A stretch of 64,000 nt of DNA, from positions 490,759-554,758 of the forward strand of contig NW_024468911.1 in assembly GCF_011745365.1 (NCBI RefSeq), written 5' to 3'. Position numbers and translations under genes: made by a program. How positions within the stretch are numbered: the first letter of the stretch is position 1; each line of letters opens with the position of its first letter. This document shows, piece by piece, positions 34,727 through 47,273 of the stretch. Source of the stretch: Cryphonectria parasitica EP155. Lineage: Eukaryota; Ascomycota; Sordariomycetes; Diaporthales; Cryphonectriaceae. A model generated the notes under the pieces. That model was not told the DNA's origin and did no database searches. It worked only from the letters and a program-made list of their open reading frames with translations.

Positions 34727-37050
34727 AAAGTCAGGATATTGATGACATCTTACGACTAAGTTTTGTCTGTCTTCTATCCTGCGAAGTTTTTTCCGAGTTT
34801 TTTTTTTTTTTTTTTTTTTTTCATTCTTTCTTTCTTTTCGGCACCTCTTTATAAATGATACACGGCCCCATATGAACTGCGAGAGACACACTTTGTCCAC
34901 TACGACCCGGCATGATATACACAGCGGGGCAAGGTTGGCCCCCCAGAGATGGCGCAAGGCACAGTTGGGACAGTGCTCATAATGATGGATACCCAGCACA
35001 CGGAAGACCGGTCTTGTCTGCCTTGGCTTGATAGTCAGAGATGAGTTGGATGAGCTGAATCATTGATTGGGTTTGATAGTCTTGGTGGGACATTTGCATA
35101 ATTTGGCCTCCCAGTCGTGGGACGGTATTTGAGAGATACGAGTTCTTTAGGTCTGTTCGTCCCAGTCAGGGTCGATTTCTCTTTTGCTCGAGTGATTTTA
35201 TGCGCTCTGGTCGTACTGATGTCTCACCTTGGAGCCCGACTACGACGTATTGTCCTGCTCCCTCCTGATGGTACGATGCAGTCCCGAGAGTTCAATGCTG
35301 CCGGATCATTCTCCTCAGGTACTGACACATGTGTAACAGGCCCATCCACAACATCCAATCCTGGTGTCTTGGCAAGGAACAGAATCTGTGTGCTCACCTT
35401 CACTCTGGCTTCCACATGGCAGGGGGCGTTGAGGCCTCGAGGCCAGATGCTTCCAACGCCACGCAACAATGACAATTTTGGCGCCATATTACGAAAGGGG
35501 TTGGTTTTCTGCGAATGGTAGGCTCCAAAGGGATCAATGAATCTGTCGTGGAGCCTGTACGAATTGCTGATCCAGGATACCGGTGCGTATTTTGCTGCGA
35601 TGCTATCGTCATCATGACGATGTGATCACACTCTGTTTTGTTTTTTCCCTCGCCTCGCAAGATCCTTCTACTCGTGACAAACTCCGCAACAGGCAACACC
35701 TATCTTTTGCTTCTCGGGTGTGGCTTGGTTATCCGGCACATTTTCCATTGGACCCTCCAACTTTGCTTTTGCCTCGGAGAGACGCGGGGTGATTCATTGC
35801 GGCGGTCAGCAAAAGCTAGATGTGGCAAACCAGGGTGCAGTAAGCGGTGGGAGGTTGTTTGCTTTTTCTTCTTCTTTTCTTTTCTCCTTGCCCCCCCCCC
35901 CCCCCTCCTTTAATTTTTTGGTGTTTCCTCTCCCATGACCCATCCCCACCCTCCTCTCTCCCTCCTACTTTCACTTATCACACCTGTGAGGGAATGCGTG
36001 TATGTAGGTAAGCTGACGGGAGCCAGCAAAAGGGACGCGCATGACTTTTGGCAAGGATGGCTTCGCACTCAATTGTGGCGTCAAGCCACGGTCCTCGGCG
36101 CGCAGCGCGCAGGCACTGGGATTCGTCACTAATTGTTGAGGGAGCACAATACACCTCAAAGGACAATGCTCACAGCAGGCCGAGGCTCGTGCCTCCGTGG
36201 AGCGTTCTCGTCCACTCACCGAAATCTCGGTGCAAGCATGTTTATGTCGTGCAATGCTTGCTCGATGCACATGGCGTCCAATCTTCGATGAGGCAGGGAA
36301 GTAGATCTCGGGTAGATATGCAAGATCGATACCGTCTCTGGCTTTTCTAGCATGGCTGAAGATGGATGGGCAGCTCACTCAAACCATGGCTACGGTGGAG
36401 ACCTCAACAACCGTGAGGGACGCCATTGTGTTCAAAGCGGCTTCCGGGTTGTGGATTCCGATGCAGTACACTTGGACTATACTGGCTTCGAGGCTTTTTC
36501 TATTCGATTCTGCTTCTTTTTCACCCCACCACCATGCCTTGTCATCAAGTACTATTCGCGCGGCTCGAGTGATAGCCTCACCTGCTCTCACCTTACCTGA
36601 GCTGTCATGCGTGTCGGTTGTTTCAAATCAAAACGCCACATTGCCTTGCATGTCAATGTTTCTTCCGGCCAGCCTTCCATAGCCCCAACGCGGTGTACCA
36701 TGAGGATACGGCATTGTTGCCCGAGGCCTGCACTATTGCATGTCTGAAGATCCAAATCTGGCAAGATGGTTTTTTACTTTGTCCAGTCAGGTGAAGAACC
36801 TAGATCGATGAGATGATGAGGCTTGTCGTGGGTCCCGCTTATGAGGAAAGGGGTGGGGGCTTGGGCGGAGAGTGAGTTAGCAAATTCCCAATGGTTTTTC
36901 CCAAGCCAGATAGAAAGGCTATCTTGTGGTGATATAAGAACATACAATTCCCTCGTCAAGCTGTTGTGAATTTGAGCAATCGATAGATTATCTGCTAGGG
37001 TAAGCGGGCCTTCACATACGATATCTCCTTCACACCCCTAGTCCTAGCAT
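34727..37050. other. Intergenic region upstream of the terpene cyclase
   Basis: This 2.3-kb stretch begins with the kinesin 3' region, including T24 at 34798-34821. C15 lies at 35891-35905. There is no P450, prenyltransferase, regulator or transporter remnant that I can recognise, and no gene is supported. Confidence 0.65.
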
Positions 37051-38863
37051 ATGATTTCGTACTACACTGCTGCCATGCAGTCCATAGCACCTCCTGTCCA
37101 CCTTTGGACCCCATCTCCCCGGTCCTACAAAGGCAAGATGGATCCAAATGCAGCTCTCGCCCAGGAGCTCAGGGGCAGGACGATACATGTCAACATGACC
37201 AGAAGCTTCGACTCCTGGCCATCTGGAGCCAGACACCCAGACTATGAGCGTCTGGTGGGTGCGGTCAACAACATGCTTGAAAGGTAAACAATCTTCTTCT
37301 GAACCCTGCTCTCTGACTGCTAATTGCAGAGGAGAATCGATAGATATACTTACGTGTTCAATGTCACAGGAGTATCCCCGACATTGCTCAGTGTGAGAAA
37401 TTCAAGAAGAGCAACTTTGCCCTGTTCGCATCTTTGTATGTGGTTTCTTTCCCAGCCCCTTTCCTAGTAGTCCCTTACAAATTTTGGGTATATGTCTATT
37501 GGACAAAGATGCTGACAGTTCTATGCCAGATGGTGGCCAGATGCTGCCTGGGAAGACCTCTATAGTGCAACACTGTTTACTGTTTGTTTGTTTATCTGGG
37601 ATGATACTATCGACACCAATGAACACTTCCTGGCCTCGGACTTCGACAAGGCCAACATATGGCGCAAGCAGTCCCTCGAGTACTTCGAATACCACCTGGG
37701 GCTTTTAGAAGAGGAGGACGAACCAGAGAGCCCAGATGATGCCTGTCTCCTGTTCAAGGAATTCGGAAAGAGATTCTGCAGCAAGTTTGGCCAAGGTGGG
37801 TTCGGACTGCAGCCACAAGTAATCACTAAGCCTTGTATTCCCCTCATTCATTACTGACAAGGTGGATGTTCCCCCTTACAGCTCAACGGCAGAGGATGTT
37901 TTCCAGGATCCAGGACTTCGTTCAATACAACATGGTGGAACAAGCTGAGCGCCTGGCGGGCCGTATCCCAAACTACGAGCAGTACATGCAGATACGTTTT
38001 GGCGTCACTGGCGTGCGTATGTTCTCTCTTCTTCTGGAGTAGGTTCGGCAAACCCCCACGGCCCTTCAACTCTCCCCTTCCCTTCTTATTTTCGAGTGCT
38101 TAGTGGTATTACAAGTGGCTGACCTCGAACTGAAACACCTTCATAGAATCACCAATCGAACCGCGCTGCCCGCTGAGATCATGGACTCTCTTGAGATGGA
38201 GGCCATTGTCAGGGAATGCAACTTCATTATCATCGTGTAGGATAAATACCTTGCCTCTTCTTCAGACTCGCCATAATCACGATGCTAACGACGAACATTA
38301 GGGTAAATGACATTCTGTCCCTCAAAAAGGAGATTGTAAGTGGCTCAACAGCACACCTTTTTTGTTGTTATTCATTGTTATTATTGTTCTTCTTTCATCT
38401 CTCCCTCTTCTATCCTGTCTATCTTGCTATGCAGCTATACTCGCACCACCACGACGCCCCATCTGATGATATCAACCCCAACCAGGCCACAGACTGCGTC
38501 GTCAATATCGTCCCTGTTCTCCTCAAGACAGGCCAGCCCCTCGACCGTGTCATCTCCGGCCTCATCGAGGAGATGCACAACTCCAGAGACCGACTCGACA
38601 GCATGGCTGCGAGGCTGAGCGACATGACACGAGGTAATTCCCAACTCCACAAAGATGTCATGAGGTTCATCGACGGGATCCGTATCATGGACACTGGGAC
38701 GCTGATCTACTCGTGAGTCTCCCGCCATTACTCACCTCCCGTCCTTCTCTGTTTCTATGTCCCTGGTTCGAAATAAATACTCATTGTCACAAGGATCGAG
38801 TCACCGAGATACGGCGTGAGAAAGTATCTGCAGCCAGACGGAACACTCAGCATAGTTCTGTAA
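37051..38863 (+). CDS. Class I terpene cyclase (sesquiterpene-cyclase-like)
   Basis: Eight exons (37051-37283, 37370-37435, 37530-37795, 37882-38038, 38147-38236, 38302-38335, 38435-38712, 38794-38863) encode 397 residues; all seven introns are 65-108 bp and close in frame. The aspartate-rich motif DDTID is at residues 124-128. The NSE triad NDILSLKKE is N273/S277/E281, encoded across a 34-nt exon. The C-terminal RY pair is R380/Y381. WWPDAAWEDL and QIRFGVTGVRMF match class I terpenoid synthase helices. Family chemistry is ionisation of a prenyl diphosphate (probably farnesyl) with Mg2+ held by these motifs, then cyclisation. A second in-frame ATG at 37075 is an alternative start. No cluster genes flank it, so it appears to be an orphan. 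The product cannot be predicted. Confidence 0.92.
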
Positions 38864-39690
38864 TGTGCGTCAGTCAATGAATCAACAAAATACCCTATTC
38901 TTTTTCGACCCTTTGAAGTTTTTTGCGTTCCAAAAACGCGTTGCCTGCTTGGTGCTGTCTGATTACCTCTTGATTTCCTTGTGCCGAGCTGTGATAGTTA
39001 TGCTTTATCTCTCGAGGTGCTTCCAATGCGGTTTGCAGGTCTATAATTTGACGCGCGGGGGTGGTCGGTCAGTGGGTCTGATTCATCTTCGTATCTCTCC
39101 TTGCACGTCTCACGAGAATCAACATTCCACTCTCTGCTGGTGGATGTGCCCCCCCCCCCCTCCCCTGGCCCACACAAGCAGCTTTTCGACATGAAGACGG
39201 TGCATTTCAAGGACATGCGCCGTGGTGCTCATGTAGCCTATATACAGACCAGTGAGTACTGGACGTGTGATTTGGAGGGATGGACCAGGCTTCTGAAAGT
39301 GGCTCAACGGGGCTCCAGTATACCTACAACAGTCACTTGGTACCACTTGCAGTCCTTCTCACACACAATTCATTGAATACGTCTCCCATTTTAGCCTTAA
39401 AATAATGTACACACATCTCGTCATGACTATGACAAGTGAGAAAGCAAAAGTCACTAACTAGTCATCTGTCGTAAGAACCTCAGTAATTGCCCCCTCCTTG
39501 AAGCCCGGACGAAAAACTAATTCTGAAATTTGGGACGTTGTGATTAATGCCTCATCACACATGTCCTATCGTAACATCACGGACTGTGAATCCCAAATCA
39601 AGAGAAGACAAAAAAACAACTCCATGTCTTGTGCCAGTCAGGTTCCCGTGACCCATCACGCCCGCGCCTCATGCTAGACTCAGCAGTTAC
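38864..39690. other. Convergent spacer between terpene cyclase and TOP2
   Basis: This 827-bp spacer carries the two 3' regions. C12 is at 39149-39160. No gene is seen. Confidence 0.7.
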
Positions 39691-42600
39691 TCAGTCTGAG
39701 TCCATAGCATAGACATCTGAGCCACCGCTGCCAACGTCAGACATGTCCTCGTCCTCCGAAGGCAAAGCGTAGCTCTTCTTCTTTGCTGCCGCTGCGCGAC
39801 CAGGACGTCCACTTGCAGCACGCGCAACAGGCGCCGGAGGGGAATCCTCCATACGAACGTCGCCATCGCCATCATCGTCCTCGTCATCGCTCAAGTCGAA
39901 TGCCTTCTTCCTGCCCTTGCTACCAGCTGCAGAGGATTTGTTCTTGGCAGCATAAGCCTTGGCGGCTGGAGATAACTTCGTGGGCTTTGCATCGTCCTTG
40001 GATTTGGCGTTCTTCGAGCCGGCGGGGCGACCGCGGACCTTCTTGGCAGGACCAGCGGACACGACGTTGAGGGGCGCCTTGCCTTGTTTAGGCTTGGCCT
40101 GGGTTTTGGACGTGGCTGGAGCGTCCTCGTCTTCAGACATCAGCTCGTCAATGTCGGAGGACTTGGTCGGCTTCTGGGGCGAAGACTTGGCCAGCAGCTC
40201 GTAGTTGGTGTCATCAGGACTGTCCATGTCAAAGTTGGCGCGGGCCTGCTTTGTCTTCAACTTGGGCATTGCAGCATTGCCGTGCTCAGATCGCGACATG
40301 GCAAATAGACTCAGTCTGCCATTAGTCGAGGCCGCGGCAGGCTCACCGATGCCCCGGACTAGGGCGCCGACGTCTCCAATCATATTGTCACCATCGCTCT
40401 CCGACTCTTCGTCTGTGTCGAAAGCCCACTTTTTGGCTTTGGAGGCAGCTGCACGTTTGCTGCGGCCAGTGCTCGGTTTGACCTCCTCGACCTCTGGTTC
40501 TGACTCCTCCTCGGGCTCAGCAGACAACATTGGAGACGGCTTCTTGGCGTTCGCTGCCTTAGCTTTGGCCTTGGGCTTGCTCAGCGCCGCAAAATCCTCG
40601 TCATCGTCGTCTGAGAGATCAATTACTGGAGACGTCTTCTTGACAGGTGCTGCTACCTTGGACTTGCCTTTGGGCTTGTTCTCCTCCTCCTCCTCGGAAA
40701 GATCCACCACAGGAGACGGCTTCTTCGCTGGTGCTGCCTTAGCCTTGCCATTGCTCTTGCTTGGGGCGATGAAGTCGTCGTCATCGTCCTCAGACATGTC
40801 CATCGGAGAAGGCATCTTTGCGGGTGCCGCTTTAGGCTTGGGCCTACTTACGGTAGCGAATTCGCCACCGTCGCCGTCAGAGACATTCGGCTGGGATGGT
40901 TCTGCTGTGGGCTCCTTGGTAGGCTCCGGCTGGATCTCTGGTTCTTCGAGCGAGGCAAAATCATCATCCTCGTCTGACAGGTCCAGAAGGATAGTAGGCT
41001 TCTTTGCACGGACAGGCTTGTCCCTCGGTGGCTCCTTCTTGAACGATTCCGTCGTGAACTCATCATCAGAGCCTGCTGCTCCATCAGTGCTCAGGGCAGG
41101 GGGCTTCGATGCCTTGGAGAACTGCGATGCGAAGCGTTGTTGAGCTGTGGTCTTGACAGGAGGCTCCATGATTGTCTTCACAGTCCGCCCGGTCTTCATG
41201 TTGGACCTGGCCTTGGACTTGCTGCCTGGGTCGTACTCGTCATCCTCGTTCTTGGAACGTTTGCCGCCCTTGCCAGCACCAATCTTCTTGGAGACGCGGC
41301 GACCCATCTTTCTGATGTTGCTGCGGATCTCGTCGTCCAGGCGCATCTGGTTCTCCCATTCCTCGACAAAAGCATCGAGATCCTTGCACCAGAGGTCCTT
41401 TTCGCTGAGTGCTTCGAGCTCATCCTTCTCGGCCTTCTTGTCGGCGATTTGTTTCTTCAACCGCTCGAGTCGTTCGAGAGTCAGAGAGTAGATTTGCATC
41501 TGGAAGCACGTCAGTACGGCAAAGCAACAGAAGCGCAGCAGCCATGCACTTACCGAAAGCAGATAATCGTAGTCTCCAGCACCGGGGATATTGGTGTTGA
41601 CTTCCTCATCATCCTTGGCCGCATCATCATCCTGGTCCTGGTCCATCTCCTCATCGGTGTTCTTGACCTTGTTGCCAATCTGGCCTTTGGGGAATGGCCT
41701 GTACTTGGCTGCGCGAAGTTCTTGCACTAGAACGGCCTTCTTCTTCTTGGCGACCACGATCTTGCCGTTGATAATGTCCTCGATGAAACGTGCCATGTTC
41801 TTCAGCTTCTCATATTCATCATCAAGAACCCGGAGCCAATATGCCTGGATGAAGGTCAGCGATACGCCGTCTACTTGAAGTGTGATCATGCGAGGGAGAC
41901 TTACTCTTCGTTCAGTGTACAGCCCGAGCCGGTACAGGTAGAATTCTTCCAAGATCTGCTCAACGTTGTCGTATTTGCGGATCTGACCCCGTGGATCGAA
42001 GGCCACAAGGTTCGTAGTACCGATAGACTTGGTCAGCTTAAACTTCTCAAGCAGATCGTTGTCCTCGATAGCCTTCTTGACGACCTTGTCATCTATCTGG
42101 ATCTCGAAGTGAACGTTGCGATGGTCGTTGAACTCCTTGTAGTCCTTGATCCAGGAGAGGCCCTTGTCGCCTCGGATGATCTGTTCAAGTCTCGCTTTGA
42201 AGTCATCTGTCCATGTACGAATGGGCAGTTCGGTGACGAGGACTTCATTTGGTTTGTCCTGCGTGGCGATGCCATTGAATTTGTACCTGCCAGGACCTTC
42301 AGGTTCAGCTTGACCCTTCCAGCCCCGGAACCAGGGGGTCATGGTCTCGAAGGCCGCCTCCTCAGATAAGCCGTCAACGCGACCCATGCGCCTCTTCAGG
42401 TTATTGATGATGTCCATGGGATGGTAGTTAGGAATGGAGGTGCTCCAACCAGTTCCGATACCATCAGCGCCATTGCAGAGGACCATTGGGAGGACCGGGG
42501 CGTACACCTTGGGCTCGATCTGCTTACCATCCTCAAACTGTGCTTCGAGGACCGGCTCGTCAAGAGCAGAGAACACTCGTCGGGCGAAAGGAGACAGACG

Positions 42601-45457
42601 AGTAAAGATGTAACGAGCACTGGCAGCATCGCTACCACCAGCGAGACGAGAACCGAAGTTACCACTGGGCTCCAGGATGTTGACGTTGTTCGAACCGACA
42701 AAGTTCTGCGCGAGGCCAATGATGGTCTGTTGCAGCGAGGCCTCACCGTGGTGGTAAGCAGTCTGCTCAGAGACATAGCCAGCCAGTTCAACCACCTTCT
42801 TGTCCTTGGTCAGGTTCCGCTTGAAGCATGCGAACACAACCTTCCTCTGACCAGGTTTCAGGCCATCTACCACTGATGGGATGGACCGGAGGTTGTCGGC
42901 CATAGAGAAGAGGATTAGCTCCTTGTTGACGAAATCGGTATATGTGATAGACTTGGTCGAGTGATCCAGAAATGTTCCGGGAACGAACTTTCCGAGCCAC
43001 TCCTTTCTCGCGTCTGCCTTCTTCTTGGAGAAGGCCAGCTCGAACAATTCGGTCTCCTCCTGCTTCATGGTGTGGAACTCCTTCAGGTGGTTGTCCAGAT
43101 CAGTGAAGTAGACTTGCGCATCTTCATTGGTGCTGGTTCCCAGACCCTTGAAGTACTTGTAGTGCCATCTATTGATCTCATGATGATGCTTCTCTTTCCA
43201 GTCCTCGTACTCGGGCATTGTGAAGAAAGACCTCAGTTTCAGAGGCTTCTTCGGGTTCGGACCCTGCCAGACCTTGACGACGGGAGTCGTGAACTCTCGG
43301 AAAAAGTCCGGAATTTGCAGGAGTGAAGGGAATTGCACCTGAAGGAAATTGATGAGGAGACCCTTGATATGACTACCGTCGTGATCTTGATCAGCCATGA
43401 TCATCAAATGACCGTAGCGCAGGCGCTTGGCGTCAGTATAGGTCTCCTTGTGCTTGAGACCCATAAACTGCTTGATGTTGCTGATCTCCTGGTTCTTGAG
43501 GATCTGGTCGATAGATGCATCACGGACGTTCAGCATTTTACCTCGGAGGGGGAAAACGCCAATGCGGTCCGGGTCGAGGATGGCACGACCTGCGACGGCG
43601 AGACCACGGGCTGAGTCACCTTCAGTCAAAATCAGGGTACACTCGTGGCCATGCTTGGTCCCCGCCAAGTTGGCATCGACAAGCTTCTCGTTGCTGATAC
43701 GAGACCGCTTGTTTCCATCCGACTTGGCCAACATCTTGTCTGCCTTCTTCTCAGCGAAGTGCAAAATGTTGTCGATGGCGTCGGTCGCCCTGATCTTCTT
43801 GATGAACCCATCAGTGAGCGAGCATTTGCTACCGAAAGCGCTGACCTTGGTTGTCATCTGCTCCTTGGTCTGCGACGTGAATGCAGGGTTGTCGATGAGA
43901 CAGTTGACAAAGATGAAGATATGATTGCGGATGTGATTCGCCTTGAGGGAGTGGCCCTTCATCTTCTTGGTGAGATCTTTCAGCAGGGCAGCGCAGATCT
44001 GATCAGCAATATAGTTGACATGCGTTCCACCAGAAGTCGTGGCGATCGAGTTGACGAAGGACACTTGTTGGAATGAGCCGTCCGACACTGTAAAGCCGAC
44101 CTGCCAGCGCTGATGCGCCTTGGTGTCCTCAAAAATCACGGTGGCAGGTGCAGGCCCGGTACCGTCGGCGTCGACATCCTGGCGCTCCTTTGCGATGGCC
44201 TTGGCATACATTTCGCAGTACTTCTTGAAGCCGACCTTGAGGTGCTCCCCGTTGAGGTGGACCTTGACGCCCTCGACCGTCCCAGCCAAGTCATAGACTC
44301 GCCTGTACATGACGGCCTCGGTGTCGTCGTCAATGCCCTCATGCATGGCGAACTTTGCAAAGTCTGGCTTGAAGGTCACCCTGACGAAGTCCTTGGACTT
44401 GTTGGAGGTGATCTTGGGCTTGTCCATCTTGCCCATGTTGTTCCGCCAAGTGGTCTTGTACCTTTTGCCGTTGGTCGAGTCCTGACACTCGAGGGTGAAC
44501 TCGGTACTAAAGACGTTGCAAAGCTTTGCACCGTATCCGTTACGGCCACCGACAGTCTTCTTCTCATTATCGTCGAAATTGGAACCGGCGAGCAGATGAC
44601 CAAAGACCAGCTCGGGGATGTAGATACCCTCCTTCTCGTGCATCTCTATAGGGATACCCTTGCCGTCGTTCTCGACGGTAATCTCGCCCTCTGCTCGGTT
44701 GATAGTGATCTTGATATAGCTCATACCCTTGTCGCGCTGCTTGTTGTCGGCGGCGTTCACAAGGATTTCGTCGAAGATCTTGTAGAAGCCGGGCACAAGC
44801 TTGACAGACTTGAACTCCATCAAGGACTTCTCCTTGTTGAAGACCCACATCTGGCTCTCGGTGCGTTCGATGGAACCGATGTAGGTATCTGGACGCACGA
44901 GGATGTGCTCGACTTGACTGAGCTTCTTGTACTGCTCGGTGGCAGTCTTCCTGTTGGCGGGCGCGGCCTCTGAGGGCCCATCGAGCTGCATAAAGCTATC
45001 ATTCTCGATCTCGCCTAAGGGCTTGCCGCCACCCTTCTTGACAGGCTCCTTCTTTTGCTTCTTGGCATTAGGGGGGGTGTTGGACATGTTGCCGTCGAAA
45101 GAGCCATCATCATCGTCGTCGCCGTCGCTGTCTGGCTTTGCGCGCTTCTTGGTCGCCACCTTGGTCTTGAGGGTGGTCTGGGTCATCTTCTTAGGCGCGG
45201 CCTTGGCGGCAGGTTTCGCAGCAGCGGCCTTCTTCCCTGCAGCCTTTGCCTTGGGTTTCTGCGACTCGTAAGCAGCTAAATACCTTTGATGCCGACGAGA
45301 TGAACGTGTTGGTGTTGAGCTATGACACACGAGGGCGCGCGGCGCGCGGCGCGACACACGCGACTGTTGAAGGATAGAAATGACTTACCGGCTCTGGAGA
45401 GTAGGCATCTGACTCGTCTTGGAAATCATCGAAGGCCGACTCGACGTCGGAATCCAT
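39691..45457 (-). CDS. top2: DNA topoisomerase II
   Basis: Four exons (45457-45389, 45258-41905, 41844-41554, 41499-39691) encode about 1840 residues. The ATP-dependent enzyme passes one duplex through another in the nucleus. A Lys/Ala-rich N-terminal extension of about 120 residues is followed by the GHKL ATPase (KIFDEILVNAADNKQRD; GRNGYGAKLCNVFSTEF), TOPRIM (LTEGDSARGLAVAG; IMADQDHDGSHIKGLLINF), and the cleavage domain with the catalytic Tyr at about residue 906 in SARYIFTRLSPF. A long acidic/basic C-terminal tail of more than 450 residues ends SDVYAMDSD. Introns 2 and 3 (60 and 54 bp) contain no stop and are multiples of three, so an intron-retaining frame stays open; they are recognised because their removal restores ERRAYWLRVLDDEYEKL and YDYLLSMQIYSLTLERLE. 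The acceptor of intron 1 could also be nine... rather, six bases upstream (AG at 45264-45265), adding two residues. Confidence 0.95.
45335..45353. repeat. GC-only near-palindrome inside TOP2 intron 1
   Basis: A 19-bp stretch made only of G and C (GCGCGCGGCGCGCGGCGCG) lies in the first intron of TOP2 (45259-45388), about 100 bp after the start codon. Confidence 0.85.
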
Positions 45458-47273
45458 CTTGATGGCGTGTTTGTGGGCCTCGCAGCCCAAATGCCGAGTT
45501 GATGGCCGTTGCGAAGAAAAGATGGGAGGAGGAAAGAGGTGTCGCGAAGGATTGGATGGGTACGCGCGAAGGTGGGATGCATAAACAGATGAGATTTGCA
45601 GGTGGGGACAAGTCAAATAGAGGAACGTGGCTGGCCCTGCAGCCAGACGGAAGAAGAGAAACGCAGGCTGTCTGCAAATGATAATGACAAGGGGTGGTAT
45701 TGCAGCCTCAGGGCTGGCTGGCTGGCGGATAGGGCTCGTTGTGGTTGGTTGGCAGCTTTGAGATTGTTGTGTGTTGCGCGATCGATCTCGTTTTGGAGTT
45801 GGATGGCTGCCCTTGCTTGAATGGTTGCCAGGGTGGAGTGGGTAGTGTTTGTTGGTGCTTTCTGCTGAGCGAGCACGCGTCTGCGCCTGGCCTCGAATAA
45901 GACGGCAGCAGTTGGTGCACCGCGACGGACAAGGATGGGCTCTGCAAGGGTTGGCATGCAGGCGTGCTGGCATGCTGGGGTAAGGTGTTAGTTGTCACAG
46001 TGTGTACTGTGATCTGTGATTTTTGTTTTGTTTTTGGCGGGTGTGGCTGGTGCATGGTGGATGACTAAGCTGGGCTGACGACTGGGGGAAGGAGGGTAGC
46101 CTGTGATGTAGCTGTGATTTCCTTTTCTCCCTTTTCTCACCTTCATTTTACGTTCTCCCTCCCACAGCCTGTGGTGTGGGCTTTTCCTTCAACTCTCTTC
46201 TATAGATAATTAAAAATAATACTTGTTCATTGCAGCGTGCTATCGGGAAAGCTTGGACTGCTGTAACAAGGCCTTCTAAAGGTGGACAGTTTCCTTGCAC
46301 GTCTGGCCGGCTTCTTGGACATTACAAGGCCTCCTCAACATTGGACACCACCAGTTAAGAGGATTTCGACATAGGCTCCCCTGTACATAACATCCTAACA
46401 TCAAACCTAATTGCTTTCCTCTTTACCCAACACCATCACCTGCTTAGTCAGGAATCCACTCGAGACACCGGCGTGGTGTCTGTCCGGAAATACACAGCAG
46501 GGTATACGGGAGCTTTCTTGTAGGAAATCTGAGGACGGCAGGTTTCCTGTCGAAAAGACTAGGATGGGAGAGGTCATTTGGCGCTCACAAATGCGCAAGC
46601 CGAAGGAGAGCAATCAAGTCAAGACCGAATAGACCAACGTCGCTGCTAGGGACACGCTCACTTCACGCCCAAACACCGGACCTGCTTTGAGACACGACCC
46701 ACACGACTTCTAGGACGGCGACGCGGACTTCGTCGGACAAATCGTACATGTGAAGTAATCCTTGACGGGCTGACCCCAAAGACCTTTCGCAGTCTGACAA
46801 ACCATCGCAACACTATCAAAGTGAGTAGTCATTACCACTCTAGTCACAAGCAACCAAATCAGAAGGTAATTAACCCATCTGCAAGGGCGGAGACTGGCAA
46901 CTTGCTTACAATTCGGTGTAGAGCGGCCCCCGGCCGAAGCCTGTCCGGAAGCCGGAAAAGGTGCGAGACCAACCGGCTCCGGCTGTTACCGGACTTAACA
47001 AAGAGAGCATCTTCAAACACGCCTGGAATTCTTGACTCTTCACTGTCCCCAAGACAAGATATAAGACATCGTGATTTCTCATTTTCCTCACAATCAATAT
47101 GGCATCCATCTCTTCAGTGCCGTCGGTCCTCATATCAAGCCTGCCCCCAGAAATTGTCCATGTGCATTGTGTTGAACGTTTTCAAATCCCATGTTCTAGG
47201 CCAGAAGTGACTTGTATATCCTATAATCCTTTGATCTCAACCCATCCCCACCCACCCCTCTAAAATAGTCGAC
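45458..47273. other. Divergent intergenic region between TOP2 and the aldo/keto reductase
   Basis: This 1.8-kb promoter region includes AT-rich sequence near 46200-46225. A GC-rich hairpin-forming inverted repeat (46945-46955 with 46973-46982) lies about 290 bp before the aldo/keto reductase start. No gene is supported. Confidence 0.65.

Noticed and set aside
40205..41143. 312-codon plus-strand frame and other plus-strand frames within 41137-44973
   Set aside because: Antisense shadows of topoisomerase II, Ser/Leu-rich where the real tail is Asp/Glu/Lys-rich.
31825..45457. A terpene biosynthetic gene cluster around the cyclase
   Set aside because: Neighbouring genes are a kinesin and topoisomerase II; no P450, prenyl transferase, transporter or regulator lies between them.
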